Shown one piece after another: positions 1-8,547 of a DNA stretch of 64,000 nt (position 1 is its first letter; each line of letters starts with the position of its first letter). The translations under genes were made by a program, and so were the position numbers. Source of the stretch: Marinobacter sp. F4218. GTDB lineage: Bacteria; Pseudomonadota; Gammaproteobacteria; Pseudomonadales; Oleiphilaceae. Below the pieces are notes generated by a model. That model was given only the letters and a program-made list of their open reading frames with translations, had not been told where the DNA came from and did no database searches. Location of the stretch: contig NZ_JAHZIL010000003.1 of the NCBI RefSeq assembly GCF_019443085.1, forward strand, positions 1,488,001 to 1,552,000, written 5' to 3'.

Positions 1-245
1 GCCAGGCTCTCACCGTGCCCGCCCGCCAGCACAATCATTGACTGGTCCAGTTCGGGCACGGTCAGACGGGCCACCGGCCAGGTGTCAGCCCAGGGCCAGG
101 GCCGGGTGTCGGTTTGTCTGGCCTGGCTCTCGGCCCAGGCCAGTTCCAGCAATTCCTGGGCAACCACCGCTTTCAGCGGAATCCAGAGCCCGAACACCAG
201 CAGTGTGGCTGACGAGGTGGCCAGTAAAAGAAAGAAGCGACTCAT
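1..245 (-). CDS. Class GN sortase, N-terminal part (cut by left window edge)
   Basis: Reading the minus strand from ATG at 245 gives about 81 residues starting MSRFFLLLATSSATLLVFG, a membrane anchor, followed by a soluble part with ARLTVPELDQSMIVLAGGHG, which resembles the start of marine class GN sortases. The ATG overlaps the TGA of the upstream gene as ATGA, so the two are translationally coupled. Known family role: a transpeptidase that processes one dedicated target. The catalytic His, Cys and Arg lie beyond the window and cannot be checked. The identification rests on the N-terminus and on the neighbouring target and PdsR/PdsS genes. Confidence 0.8.
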   Translation of the reverse strand, partial: MSRFFLLLATSSATLLVFGLWIPLKAVVAQELLELAWAESQARQTDTRPWPWADTWPVARLTVPELDQSMIVLAGGHGESL

Positions 246-2368
246 ACGGATTGCCTCCGTTGCAACAGGCCAATGGCCGCCGCAAACATCAGGCCGGTCA
301 GGCCCAGGGCGGTCAGCAATGGGGCCACCGTGGCCGTCTGCGGGTAGCGCAACATACCGGCCTTGCTGCCCGCCGGCAGCAAGGTGGGAAGATGGTCCGT
401 CCCCTGCGGCGCACCGGACGGCCGGACGGGGGTATCATCGACGGCGACAAAACTGGTGTAGGGCGACATCAGACCGTGCTCCACGGCGAGGCGGGTCACA
501 CGGGATTTGTCCGGCTGTGTTCCCTCCAGTCGTGCCGTATCGAGCAGGCTGTCGATTTTCTGCCTCGCCCAGTGGCGGGCCACACCGGTGCCCTCGGCCG
601 CCTGCTGCAGGTCCAGCGAGCGCTCCCATTTCTGCCCCCCCGGCAGCTTGCCAGACACCTTCAGGACCCCCTCCGGCGCGCTGCCCTGCACCACCTGTAT
701 CAGCGGCTCCCCCTGAAACAGGTCCCCCGGGCGAGCCGGAAAGCTCTCGACCTGACCGGTCTGGGCTGGCCATTCGACCCGGACGTCGGTCAGTACCGGC
801 GCCTCCATGGCGTTGAACAGCGTTTCAAGCGGGCCGCCGACATCCGACGGATCCTGGATGGCGGTGTACAAGCCACGGCCCCAGCGGGCCGCTTCACGCA
901 TGAAATGCAGGTTGGGCGCCGAACCAATGCCCACGGTGAACAGGCGCTGGCGCCCCAGTTGCTGGCGAATCTGGTTGAACAGCGCCGCTTCGTTGCCTAC
1001 CGCGCCATCCGTGATGAACACGACCTGACGCACCCGTTCCGCTGGGTCCTCGGCCCCACCGCCGTCGGTTGGCGTAGCCAGCGCCAACTCGAGCGCAGGG
1101 GCCATTTCGGTGCCGCCATCCGCATTCAGCGCGTCGACATAGCGACGGGCACGGGCCAGGTTGTTACCGATCGCTGGTACCGGCTGCATGAACAGGGCGT
1201 GAGTCTGGTTGTTGAACTGGATGATGTTGAACCGGTCTTCGGGCTTCAGGGTGTCGAGACCGCGCTGGAGCGCAGATCGAGCCTGGCGAATGGACTCGCC
1301 AGCCATGGAGCCGGAGGTGTCGATCACGAACACCAGCTCCCGAGGCAAGACCCGGGCGTTGCCACTGCCGGGCACAATCATGGTCAGCAGGTAGTCTTCT
1401 TCCTGCCAGCGCTGATGAAACACAGCAGCCGTGGGCTCCTGCCCCGCCAGCGGGCGCCAGCGCACCACAAAATCCCGGTTCATCAACAGTCGCCCTTGCT
1501 CTGGCTGTACCTGCACGGTCTGGCCATCGAGACGGGTTTCGAGCCGGTGCGTGGGGCTGATCACCCGGGCCAGCGGGAGCCCCGCGTCGATCGTCATCCG
1601 GACCGACGCCCGGTGGCTGCCGGCGTCCACGTCGCTGGCCCGAACGGTGTACGGGCTGATGGCATCGGCGTCCGGCACCTCGGTCGTGGGCACGGCCCAG
1701 CCTCCCTGCCACTGCCCGGACTGCTCTGCCAGGTGCTGACCCGGCATGTAACGGGGCGTGAGTGTGGTTGGCAGGCGCAACTCGAACTCACCTGCCCGGT
1801 AATCCACCGGCTGCTGGTAGCGGAGCTCCACCGCGATGGTTTCGCCCGGCGGGATATTTGCCACGCGTGCGGTGAACAGGTTCGGGCGCTGCTGTTCGAC
1901 ATTGGCGGCATGACGCCCCGAGGCCTTGGCCTTTTCATAGGTTTTGCGGGCCTCGGCCTTCGGCTGCACCTTGCCAACAATGGTGCGCTCCCCGACCTTC
2001 ATGGTCAGGCCATAGACGCTGGCGTTTTCCGGCAAAGGGAACACAAACACGCCTTCGCGCCATTCGCCACTGGTATTCCGGAAACGCCGGGTCAGTTGGC
2101 TGTCCGCAATCAGACCGCTAACCCGGATCTCAAACTCGCTGTCGAGGATGATCGCCGGCTCCTGCCAGCGCCCCCCTGCATCCACAAAATGCAGCAGGCC
2201 CGCGTTCTCCAATTCCATCTGGTTGGCCTCCGCATAGAGCGGATGCACGAACAGCATCAGCAGAACCGCCAGCCAGAGGCTGACGCCTTCGGCCCAGCGC
2301 CGCGCCCGGCGGAACTGGCCGTCCGTGAGCCTGGGTGCTAGTTTGAGTAAACCGGTAGAAAGCATCAT
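242..2368 (-). CDS. Marine proteobacterial sortase target protein (VIT + vWA)
   Basis: A 708-residue exported protein. A hydrophobic signal segment lies near residues 30-46, then a VIT domain (about 55-190), then a von Willebrand A domain with the MIDAS motif DTSGSMAGES near residue 346. The C-terminus is a sorting signal: YPQTAT at about residue 675, a hydrophobic helix, then an RR-containing tail, which is the tripartite layout expected for sortase substrates. The family is the single substrate of the dedicated sortase encoded immediately downstream (ATGA overlap). The start MMLSTG has an AAGGATC-like RBS upstream. Its biological role is not established. The GC-rich opposite strand carries a long open frame here that I regard as a shadow. 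Confidence 0.92.
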   Translation of the reverse strand: MMLSTGLLKLAPRLTDGQFRRARRWAEGVSLWLAVLLMLFVHPLYAEANQMELENAGLLHFVDAGGRWQEPAIILDSEFEIRVSGLIADSQLTRRFRNTSGEWREGVFVFPLPENASVYGLTMKVGERTIVGKVQPKAEARKTYEKAKASGRHAANVEQQRPNLFTARVANIPPGETIAVELRYQQPVDYRAGEFELRLPTTLTPRYMPGQHLAEQSGQWQGGWAVPTTEVPDADAISPYTVRASDVDAGSHRASVRMTIDAGLPLARVISPTHRLETRLDGQTVQVQPEQGRLLMNRDFVVRWRPLAGQEPTAAVFHQRWQEEDYLLTMIVPGSGNARVLPRELVFVIDTSGSMAGESIRQARSALQRGLDTLKPEDRFNIIQFNNQTHALFMQPVPAIGNNLARARRYVDALNADGGTEMAPALELALATPTDGGGAEDPAERVRQVVFITDGAVGNEAALFNQIRQQLGRQRLFTVGIGSAPNLHFMREAARWGRGLYTAIQDPSDVGGPLETLFNAMEAPVLTDVRVEWPAQTGQVESFPARPGDLFQGEPLIQVVQGSAPEGVLKVSGKLPGGQKWERSLDLQQAAEGTGVARHWARQKIDSLLDTARLEGTQPDKSRVTRLAVEHGLMSPYTSFVAVDDTPVRPSGAPQGTDHLPTLLPAGSKAGMLRYPQTATVAPLLTALGLTGLMFAAAIGLLQRRQSV

Positions 2369-2559
2369 GTCGGGATCCTTTTTGCTGCATGATTGGTCGA
2401 GATGCAGTCATTTCAGCAATCCCATGAGTGCCTGAGGTGGCAAATCCGGGCATTCCGGCCGCAAAAAATGATCAATTGTGGCAACCTCGGCGACAACCTT
2501 GCTCTCGCCGGTTGCCGTGTTTAAATAGAAGCTCACTGGTTAGCCGAACTGTCCTTACC
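2369..2559. promoter_or_regulatory. Divergent intergenic region between sortase operon and pdsR
   Basis: This 191-bp gap separates the minus-strand target/sortase operon from the plus-strand pdsR/pdsS operon and must hold both promoters. The PdsR side is AT-rich just before the start (TTTAAATAGAA at 2520-2530), a plausible -10 area, but I cannot assign exact promoters. A PdsR binding site would be expected here by analogy with other autoregulated two-component systems, but no clear direct repeat stood out. Confidence 0.4.
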
Positions 2560-3261
2560 ATGAAGAAACACATTGTTCTGATCGAAGACGAACCCGCCAT
2601 TCGCGATAACTACCGCGTCGCCTTCGAGCGCCGTGGCTATCGGGTATCCGCCTTTGGTGACCGGCCAGCCGCCTGGCAGGTGCTGCGGCAGGAACTGCCC
2701 GACCTCGCCATCATCGATGTCGGCCTCGGCGATGAGCCGGAGGGGGGCTTCGCCCTGTGCCAGGACCTGCGGGGCCTGTCCCAGACCCTGCCCATCATCT
2801 TTCTGACGGCTCGGGACAGCGACATAGATTCGGTGCATGGATTACGGCTTGGTGCCGACGATTACGTCACCAAGGACATGAGCATGGAACACCTGCTGGC
2901 GCGCGTCACCGCTCTCCTGCGCCGCGCCGAGGCGTGGGCGGAAGCGCTGCAAAAGCCGGATGAGGTTCTGGAGCGCGGACGCCTCGCCCTTAATGTGGAC
3001 CGGATGACCGTGGCCTGGGACGGACGCCCCCTGGACCTGACCGTTACGGAGTTCTGGATGCTGCATTCCCTGGTCCAGCATCCCGGGCACGTTCGCAGCC
3101 GCGATCAGTTGATGGAGGCGGCCAGCACCGTTCTCGACGACAACACGGTGACCTCCCATATCAAGCGGATTCGCCGCAAATTCACACAGCTGGATGGCGA
3201 GTTCGACGGGATTCAGACCGCCTATGGCATGGGGTACCGCTGGAACGCGCATGAGGCCTGA
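2560..3261 (+). CDS. pdsR: Proteobacterial dedicated sortase system response regulator PdsR
   Basis: A 233-residue OmpR-type regulator. The receiver domain (1-120) has acidic pocket residues in IEDE, the phospho-acceptor Asp53 in IIDVGLG and the conserved Lys in VTKD. A winged-helix DNA-binding domain follows (about 135-230). I chose ATG 2560 (MKKHIVLIEDE) rather than an in-frame start 132 nt upstream, because the receiver fold begins there. It lies directly upstream of the kinase gene (3 nt gap) and divergent from the sortase target, the standard layout for this cassette. It likely regulates the sortase/target operon. Confidence 0.9.
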   Translation: MKKHIVLIEDEPAIRDNYRVAFERRGYRVSAFGDRPAAWQVLRQELPDLAIIDVGLGDEPEGGFALCQDLRGLSQTLPIIFLTARDSDIDSVHGLRLGADDYVTKDMSMEHLLARVTALLRRAEAWAEALQKPDEVLERGRLALNVDRMTVAWDGRPLDLTVTEFWMLHSLVQHPGHVRSRDQLMEAASTVLDDNTVTSHIKRIRRKFTQLDGEFDGIQTAYGMGYRWNAHEA

Positions 3262-3264
3262 AAC

Positions 3265-5310
3265 TTGACCCTGAAACGTCAGCTCCTGATTGCCAGCCTG
3301 CTCATGCTGCTGATTCCCTGGGCGGGCCTGCAGTTTGTGCTGGAGCTGGACGACGCCCTGCGCCAACAGGCTCGAGAGCAGCTTCGCATGCAGGCCAAGC
3401 GATTGGCCGAAACCACGGGCGACGCACTGGTGGGCAAGACGCCGGTCACGCCTGAGCAGCCGGCCATTTACGTCGAGGCACTGGACCGCTCCCTGAACCT
3501 TGACGGGTACCCGGACGACTGGCCCGGCTACGAAGAAGGTGAACAGGTTCAGTCGTGGCAGGAAGCCAACACCGGGGCCGACAAGGCCTCGGGGCAACCC
3601 GGGCTTCAATGGCAAGCCGCCTCCGACGGCCGCCACCTCTACCTCCTGATTCGCATCACCAATCGCCAGCCGACGCTGTATGACCCCGGCAACACCGACG
3701 CCCCCCACGATCGCCTGTTACTCTGGCTGCAACCGCCGGACGACACCGTGGGTATAACCGCTGAGGACCGGTCCTGGCTTATCAGGGCAACAGCACCCGG
3801 CACCTTCTACGCCCTCGACGGGTCCGACAACGACACCCCCGACTACCGCGTGACCGGCAGTTGGCAGACCACACGTTCGGGCTGGCAGCTTGAGTTCCAG
3901 ATGCCCGAACCGCCCAACGGCAGCCGGCTCGGCTTTGCCGCCCGGTGGGCAGACGATAACCCGGCTGCCGGTGTCAGCACGCCGGTTAAGCCCATGCCTG
4001 TGCTTGTCCGCCCGGATCATGGCCTGGAGCGGAAACTGGAGCCCCGCTTGAATCCGGGCCAGAGCGTGCGGGTCATAGAACCGGCTGGCTGGGTGATGGC
4101 ACAGCAAGAGGTCACGCCCGGTCAGGCCCCACCGGAATTCGACCAATTGAGCCCACTCCAGGTTACCGAACAGATCAGCCTCAATGCCCTGCGGGCGCTG
4201 ATCCGGTTTTACCAGCCAGAGCCGGCGGATGCGGTCAACGGTGGCAATCGCCTGGCACCCGGCACCCTGCCATCGGAAGGGCTGGTCCAGCACGATGACG
4301 GCAGCATCTGGCTATTGACCACCGAACCGGTCTTCGGCGGCCGAACCCTGATCCTCGAACAATCCCTGGACCAGTTGTTGACGCTCTCGGGCTCCACCCT
4401 GGGTTCGGTGATCGCCCGCAGCACCCTGATCATTGTCGGCCTGACCCTGGTCCTGCTGGGCTACGCCAGCTGGCTGTCCTGGCGCATCACACGCTTACAG
4501 CGGGCAGTCAGTGCCAGCGTGGATGAGGACGGCCGGATTACCGGCTCCCTGCCTGCTTCCAGATCCGACGATGAACTCGGGCAGCTCCAGCGCCACTTCA
4601 GCCAGATGGTGGATCGCCTGCACGGGTATAACCGCTATCTGGAAAGTTTTTCCCGGCGCCTGTCCCATGAGCTGAAAACGCCGGTTGCCGTGGTCCGTTC
4701 GTCACTGGAAAACCTCAGCCACAGCGAATCCGAAAGCGAGCGCCAGCAATACCTGGAACGGGCCTCAGCCGCGACCGACCGGCTGCGTCAAATCCTCAAT
4801 GGCATGAGCGAGGCGGCCCGACTGGAGCAAAGCTTTGACCACGCTGACAAGGAACGCTTTGATCTCGCCGAAGTGGCGTCCCAGGCGACCGCTGCCTATC
4901 AGACACTGGATCCACATCACCGGATCCGGTACGTCGGCCCCGAGCACGGTTGCGCCATGATCGGTTCCCCCGAACTCATGGTCCAGTTGCTCGACAAGCT
5001 GGCGGACAACGCCCGGGACTTCACCCCCGAGGGCGGACTGATTCAGGTGGAACTCGAAAGCCATGCCGATGGCCTCTGGCTGTCGGTGTTCAACGAGGGA
5101 TCGGCTCTGCCCGGCGACACCGGAACCGACATTTTCGGTCCCTTTGTGTCCCTGCGTGCAGGGCAGGAAGAGGGCCACCTGGGCCAAGGCCTGCTGATAG
5201 TCCGACTCATTGCCGACTTTCACGGGGCGAGCGTGGAAGCCGCCAATGGCGTCCAAAGTGGAATTGACGGGGTCCGATTCCGCGTTATCATCCCGTCAGC
5301 CAATTCTTGA
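3265..5310 (+). CDS. pdsS: Proteobacterial dedicated sortase system histidine kinase PdsS
   Basis: A 681-residue membrane kinase starting at TTG 3265. A transmembrane helix lies near residues 9-26, a very large periplasmic sensor region spans about 30-375, a second helix lies near 378-402, then a HAMP-like linker. The HisKA box reads SHELKTPVAVV (His near 468), and a HATPase domain follows with NARDFTPEGG as N-box and LGQGLLIV as G-box. The partner regulator ends 3 nt upstream. Family knowledge: this kinase is found with class GN sortases. The signal it senses is unknown. Confidence 0.9.
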   Translation: MTLKRQLLIASLLMLLIPWAGLQFVLELDDALRQQAREQLRMQAKRLAETTGDALVGKTPVTPEQPAIYVEALDRSLNLDGYPDDWPGYEEGEQVQSWQEANTGADKASGQPGLQWQAASDGRHLYLLIRITNRQPTLYDPGNTDAPHDRLLLWLQPPDDTVGITAEDRSWLIRATAPGTFYALDGSDNDTPDYRVTGSWQTTRSGWQLEFQMPEPPNGSRLGFAARWADDNPAAGVSTPVKPMPVLVRPDHGLERKLEPRLNPGQSVRVIEPAGWVMAQQEVTPGQAPPEFDQLSPLQVTEQISLNALRALIRFYQPEPADAVNGGNRLAPGTLPSEGLVQHDDGSIWLLTTEPVFGGRTLILEQSLDQLLTLSGSTLGSVIARSTLIIVGLTLVLLGYASWLSWRITRLQRAVSASVDEDGRITGSLPASRSDDELGQLQRHFSQMVDRLHGYNRYLESFSRRLSHELKTPVAVVRSSLENLSHSESESERQQYLERASAATDRLRQILNGMSEAARLEQSFDHADKERFDLAEVASQATAAYQTLDPHHRIRYVGPEHGCAMIGSPELMVQLLDKLADNARDFTPEGGLIQVELESHADGLWLSVFNEGSALPGDTGTDIFGPFVSLRAGQEEGHLGQGLLIVRLIADFHGASVEAANGVQSGIDGVRFRVIIPSANS

Positions 5311-5325
5311 CCACAGGACCTTGCC

Positions 5326-6633
5326 GTGAGCGCACGACTGGACTGCCTCGACATCCATCCCCTACGGGATGATCTGTACAACGAACTGCACTCACGTCCC
5401 TTCCAGGTACTGCCTACCCCGGCCCGGGTTACCCAGATGGCGGTACTGACTTCCCCGGAGCAGCGCCGGCAACAGTTTCTGCACCTGCAGCAACTGCACC
5501 GTCAGTTGGGTTATCCGGTGCCAGAGCACGAGGTAGGCTGTTTCGAACAGACCTTTGGCAATCTCCGGGTTCGTCGGGAAATGCACATGGAGTTCGCAAC
5601 CTACACCTTCACCAACCTGGCCAGCGGCGACGAATCCCCCTTTCTCGAAACCGGCATCTCATTGCTGCCAGAGGGCTGGCTCGAGCAGCTGACCGGCACC
5701 ATTGTCGCAGCGTTCCATCTGGAAATCCGCCCGGCCACTGAAGACGCCCATGGGGACCTGGCCTACGTGCGACAACATTTCGAGGGAATGCGGCTGGTTG
5801 GCAGCAGCCCACAGGAGGGCGCAGCAAGGGTCTGGGGCACCTTCAAGCTGCACAGCGATGGCTTCGGGCGGTTCATGGTTATGAATCACCATATGTCGGA
5901 CAGTCAGCTCGGCCGACTGACCCAGCGGCTGATGGAAATCGAGACCTACCGGCTGATGTCATTACTGGCGCTGCCGGTGGCGCGGGAAATCACCCCCGCA
6001 CTGAACGATATGGACCAGCAGATGGCGACCATCACCCAAGCGCTGGCTGACAAACAGGACGTGGACGAACAGGAACTGCTGGCGCAACTGACCAACATCG
6101 CCTCCCGCATTGAAGCGTTCCGGGCACACTCCACCTTCCGGTTCTCAGCGACCCGCGCCTACCACCGCCTGGTGCTCACGAGGCTGGAGGAATTGCGGGA
6201 AGACGAGCTCTCGGGCCACCTCACCATCACCGAATTCATGACCCGCCGGCTGACCCCGGCGGTCAAGACCTGCGAAGCGGTCAGCGAACGGCTGGAGGAT
6301 CTGTCACGGCGGGTCGACCGGGCTTCCGACATGATGCGCACCCGGGTTGAACTGGCGATCCAGAGCCAGAACCAGCAGTTGCTCAGTTCCATGGATCGCC
6401 GTTCCAAGATCCAGCTGATGATGCAGCACACCGTGGAAGGCTTTTCCGTGGTGGCGATTTCCTACTACCTGGTCGGGCTCCTCAAGCTGGGACTTGAGGC
6501 CCTGTACGACGCCGGTTTCGATTTCAACAAGTCACTGGTACTCGGCATTGCCATACCGGCCACTCTGCTGCTGGTGTTCTTTGGCGTGCGCACCATACAT
6601 AACCGGTTCATCAAACTCGCCAAACGGCAGTAG
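5326..6633 (+). CDS. DUF3422 family membrane protein
   Basis: A 435-residue protein with GTG start 5326, 15 nt after pdsS. The N-terminal half carries the DUF3422-like opening HPLRDDLYNELHSRPF. The middle (about 210-370) is helical and charged and probably coiled coil. Two C-terminal hydrophobic helices lie near 372-395 and 405-424, ending in a basic tail. The architecture resembles a cytoplasmic coiled-coil protein anchored by a C-terminal hairpin. Function is unknown, and the proximity to pdsS may be coincidental. Confidence 0.85.
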   Translation: MSARLDCLDIHPLRDDLYNELHSRPFQVLPTPARVTQMAVLTSPEQRRQQFLHLQQLHRQLGYPVPEHEVGCFEQTFGNLRVRREMHMEFATYTFTNLASGDESPFLETGISLLPEGWLEQLTGTIVAAFHLEIRPATEDAHGDLAYVRQHFEGMRLVGSSPQEGAARVWGTFKLHSDGFGRFMVMNHHMSDSQLGRLTQRLMEIETYRLMSLLALPVAREITPALNDMDQQMATITQALADKQDVDEQELLAQLTNIASRIEAFRAHSTFRFSATRAYHRLVLTRLEELREDELSGHLTITEFMTRRLTPAVKTCEAVSERLEDLSRRVDRASDMMRTRVELAIQSQNQQLLSSMDRRSKIQLMMQHTVEGFSVVAISYYLVGLLKLGLEALYDAGFDFNKSLVLGIAIPATLLLVFFGVRTIHNRFIKLAKRQ

Positions 6634-6635
6634 CC

Positions 6636-7424
6636 CTAGCCCTGGTCCGAGAGGTCGTCACCGGCAAACTGGCGATAGAACTGCTGGGCAGTCCGGCCAT
6701 TACGTACGCCTTTGCCTGTGGCAAACCGGATGGCCTGCCGGTGCAGGGCGTCCCGGTCGGCCACCTCCGGGAACAGCGCGTCCACCGCCTGCAGGTAGAC
6801 GTCCTGGGAGAACGGATAGAACGATAGCTGGAGGCCAAAACGGTCGGCCAGGGAGACCTGTTCTTCAATGGCCTCGGCCGGATGCAGTTCGCCGTCCCGG
6901 ATCTCGCTCTTGAGGTTGTCGGACATGAACTCCGGCATCAGGTGTCGGCGGTTGGAGGTGGCGTAGACCCGGACATTTTCCGGCGGCAGTTCCAGCGAGC
7001 CTTCGAGAACACTCTTGAGTGCCTTGTATCCGGATTCACCCACGTCGAACGACAGGTCGTCGCAGAAGATCACGAACCGGAAGCTGAGGTCGCAGATGTC
7101 ATCGACGATTTCCGGCAGGTTCACCAGGTCATCCTTGTCCACCTCAATCATCCGCAGCCCGCGATCGCTGTAGCGGTTCAGCAGGGCCTTGATCAGGGAG
7201 GATTTCCCCGTCCCGCGGGCCCCCCAGAGCAAGGCGTTGTTGGAGGGTTCGCCGGCCAGAAACCGCTCGGTGTTCCGGGCCAGTGCCTGCTGCTGGCGAT
7301 CAATGCCTGTCAGGTCCTGCCACTGCACCGGATCGAGCCGGCGAATGGCCCGCAAACCGGACCGGTGGCGGCGCCAGAGCGCGGCGGATATGGTTCTCCA
7401 ATCAACGGTTTCGGTCACCGACAT
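6636..7424 (-). CDS. DUF815 family AAA+ ATP-binding protein
   Basis: A 262-residue P-loop ATPase. The Walker A motif is GARGTGKSSLIKAL near residues 88-101 and the Walker B-like segment is FVIFCDDLSF near 138-147. A sensor-like ATSNRRHLMPEF follows. This pattern fits the DUF815 branch of AAA+ proteins, whose role is not well defined. It converges on the DUF3422 gene with only 2 nt between stop codons and is divergent from mgsA. Confidence 0.85.
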   Translation of the reverse strand: MSVTETVDWRTISAALWRRHRSGLRAIRRLDPVQWQDLTGIDRQQQALARNTERFLAGEPSNNALLWGARGTGKSSLIKALLNRYSDRGLRMIEVDKDDLVNLPEIVDDICDLSFRFVIFCDDLSFDVGESGYKALKSVLEGSLELPPENVRVYATSNRRHLMPEFMSDNLKSEIRDGELHPAEAIEEQVSLADRFGLQLSFYPFSQDVYLQAVDALFPEVADRDALHRQAIRFATGKGVRNGRTAQQFYRQFAGDDLSDQG

Positions 7425-7509
7425 AACCCTTCTGTCCTATTCCGTCCGGTGGCCGGCTGTGAAACACTGGCCACCGGATTCGTTCAGTAAAAAGGAGACT
7501 TTACCTCAA

Positions 7510-7953
7510 ATGGCCGTGAAATCCGTCGCTCTGGTGGCACACGACAACAAGAAAAAGGAGCTGGTCGACTGGGTTGCCGAGAACCGCACCCGCTTTGCCC
7601 CCCTGGCCCTTTACGCAACCGGTACGACAGGCCGCCTGTTGCGCGAGAACCTGCAGCGGGACGATATCCAGTGTCTGCTGAGCGGCCCCCTGGGCGGTGA
7701 CCAGCAGATTGGCGCCAAGATCGCCGAAGGTGAAATTGATCTACTGGTGTTTTTCTGGGACCCACTGGAACCCCAACCCCACGACCCGGACATCAAGGCC
7801 CTGCTGCGGATAGCGGCCCTCTGGAACATTCCGGTGGCGTGCAATCGCGCAACCGCCGAGTTCATCCTGACGTCCGCCTACATGACCGACGACCAGCACC
7901 ACCCGAAAAAGCCGGACTTTTCCGATTACACCGGGCGAAAGGTCAGCGACTGA
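7510..7953 (+). CDS. mgsA: Methylglyoxal synthase
   Basis: A 147-residue enzyme converting dihydroxyacetone phosphate to methylglyoxal, a bypass of lower glycolysis under phosphate limitation. Family motifs are visible: VALVAHDNKK at the N-terminus, LYATGTTG, SGPLGGDQQIGAKIAEG with the catalytic Asp, and FFWDPLEPQPHDPD carrying the active-site His. I placed the start at ATG 7510, preceded by AAGGAGAC, because the longer upstream reading adds about 107 unrelated residues. The length matches the family. Confidence 0.95.
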   Translation: MAVKSVALVAHDNKKKELVDWVAENRTRFAPLALYATGTTGRLLRENLQRDDIQCLLSGPLGGDQQIGAKIAEGEIDLLVFFWDPLEPQPHDPDIKALLRIAALWNIPVACNRATAEFILTSAYMTDDQHHPKKPDFSDYTGRKVSD

Positions 7954-8030
7954 TCGGCCAGCACCCGCGCATCTTGAATTCGGCGGCATTGGGCTCCATT
8001 TGAAGAGGCAGACCGTTTAGGAGAAACCTC

Positions 8031-8468
8031 ATGACCGATGTCCGCCAGATCACGTGTCCCCACTGCCTGAGAACCAACCGCGTACCCGCCGCCCGTCTGG
8101 CGGACAATCCGAACTGCGGAGCCTGCAAGCGCCCCCTGCTGGCGGGTGAGGTCGCAACCCTGAACGACGCCACCCTGACAAAGGTCGTGGCGCAGTCTGA
8201 CCTGCCGGTGCTGGTGGATTTCTGGGCCAGCTGGTGTGGCCCGTGCAAGGCCATGGCGCCGGAATTCCAGCAAGCTGCCAGGCAATGGGCCGGCAAGGTC
8301 GCGTTTGCCAAGCTGAATACCGAGGAAGCGCCACAGGCCTCGGGTCAGTTCGGCATTCGCAGCATTCCGACGCTGATTCTCTTCCGCGGCGGGCAGGAAA
8401 TTGCCCGGAAAAGCGGCGCCATGTCCGCATCCCAGCTTTCATCCTGGCTGAAGCAGTTTGTAACCTGA
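8031..8468 (+). CDS. trxC: Thioredoxin 2 (TrxC)
   Basis: A 145-residue thioredoxin with an N-terminal zinc-binding extension (CPHC near residues 7-10 and CGAC near 31-34) and a thioredoxin domain with active site WCGPCK near residues 65-70 and cis-Pro loop SIPTL. This matches TrxC, a cytoplasmic disulfide reductase linked to oxidative stress. The RBS TAGGAG lies just before ATG 8031. It stands alone between mgsA and the diguanylate cyclase. Confidence 0.95.
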   Translation: MTDVRQITCPHCLRTNRVPAARLADNPNCGACKRPLLAGEVATLNDATLTKVVAQSDLPVLVDFWASWCGPCKAMAPEFQQAARQWAGKVAFAKLNTEEAPQASGQFGIRSIPTLILFRGGQEIARKSGAMSASQLSSWLKQFVT

Positions 8469-8547
8469 CGTTCACGCTCGTTGGGCAAAGCCGGTTGCAC
8501 CGACTAGACTGAATCCCTATCAGGGACTGACTATCACCGGCAACGCA

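Noticed and set aside
38-2341. 767-residue plus-strand open frame opposite the sortase target gene
   Set aside because: It lies entirely opposite the VIT/vWA gene, has no recognisable domain and no RBS; it is a high-GC shadow of the minus-strand gene.
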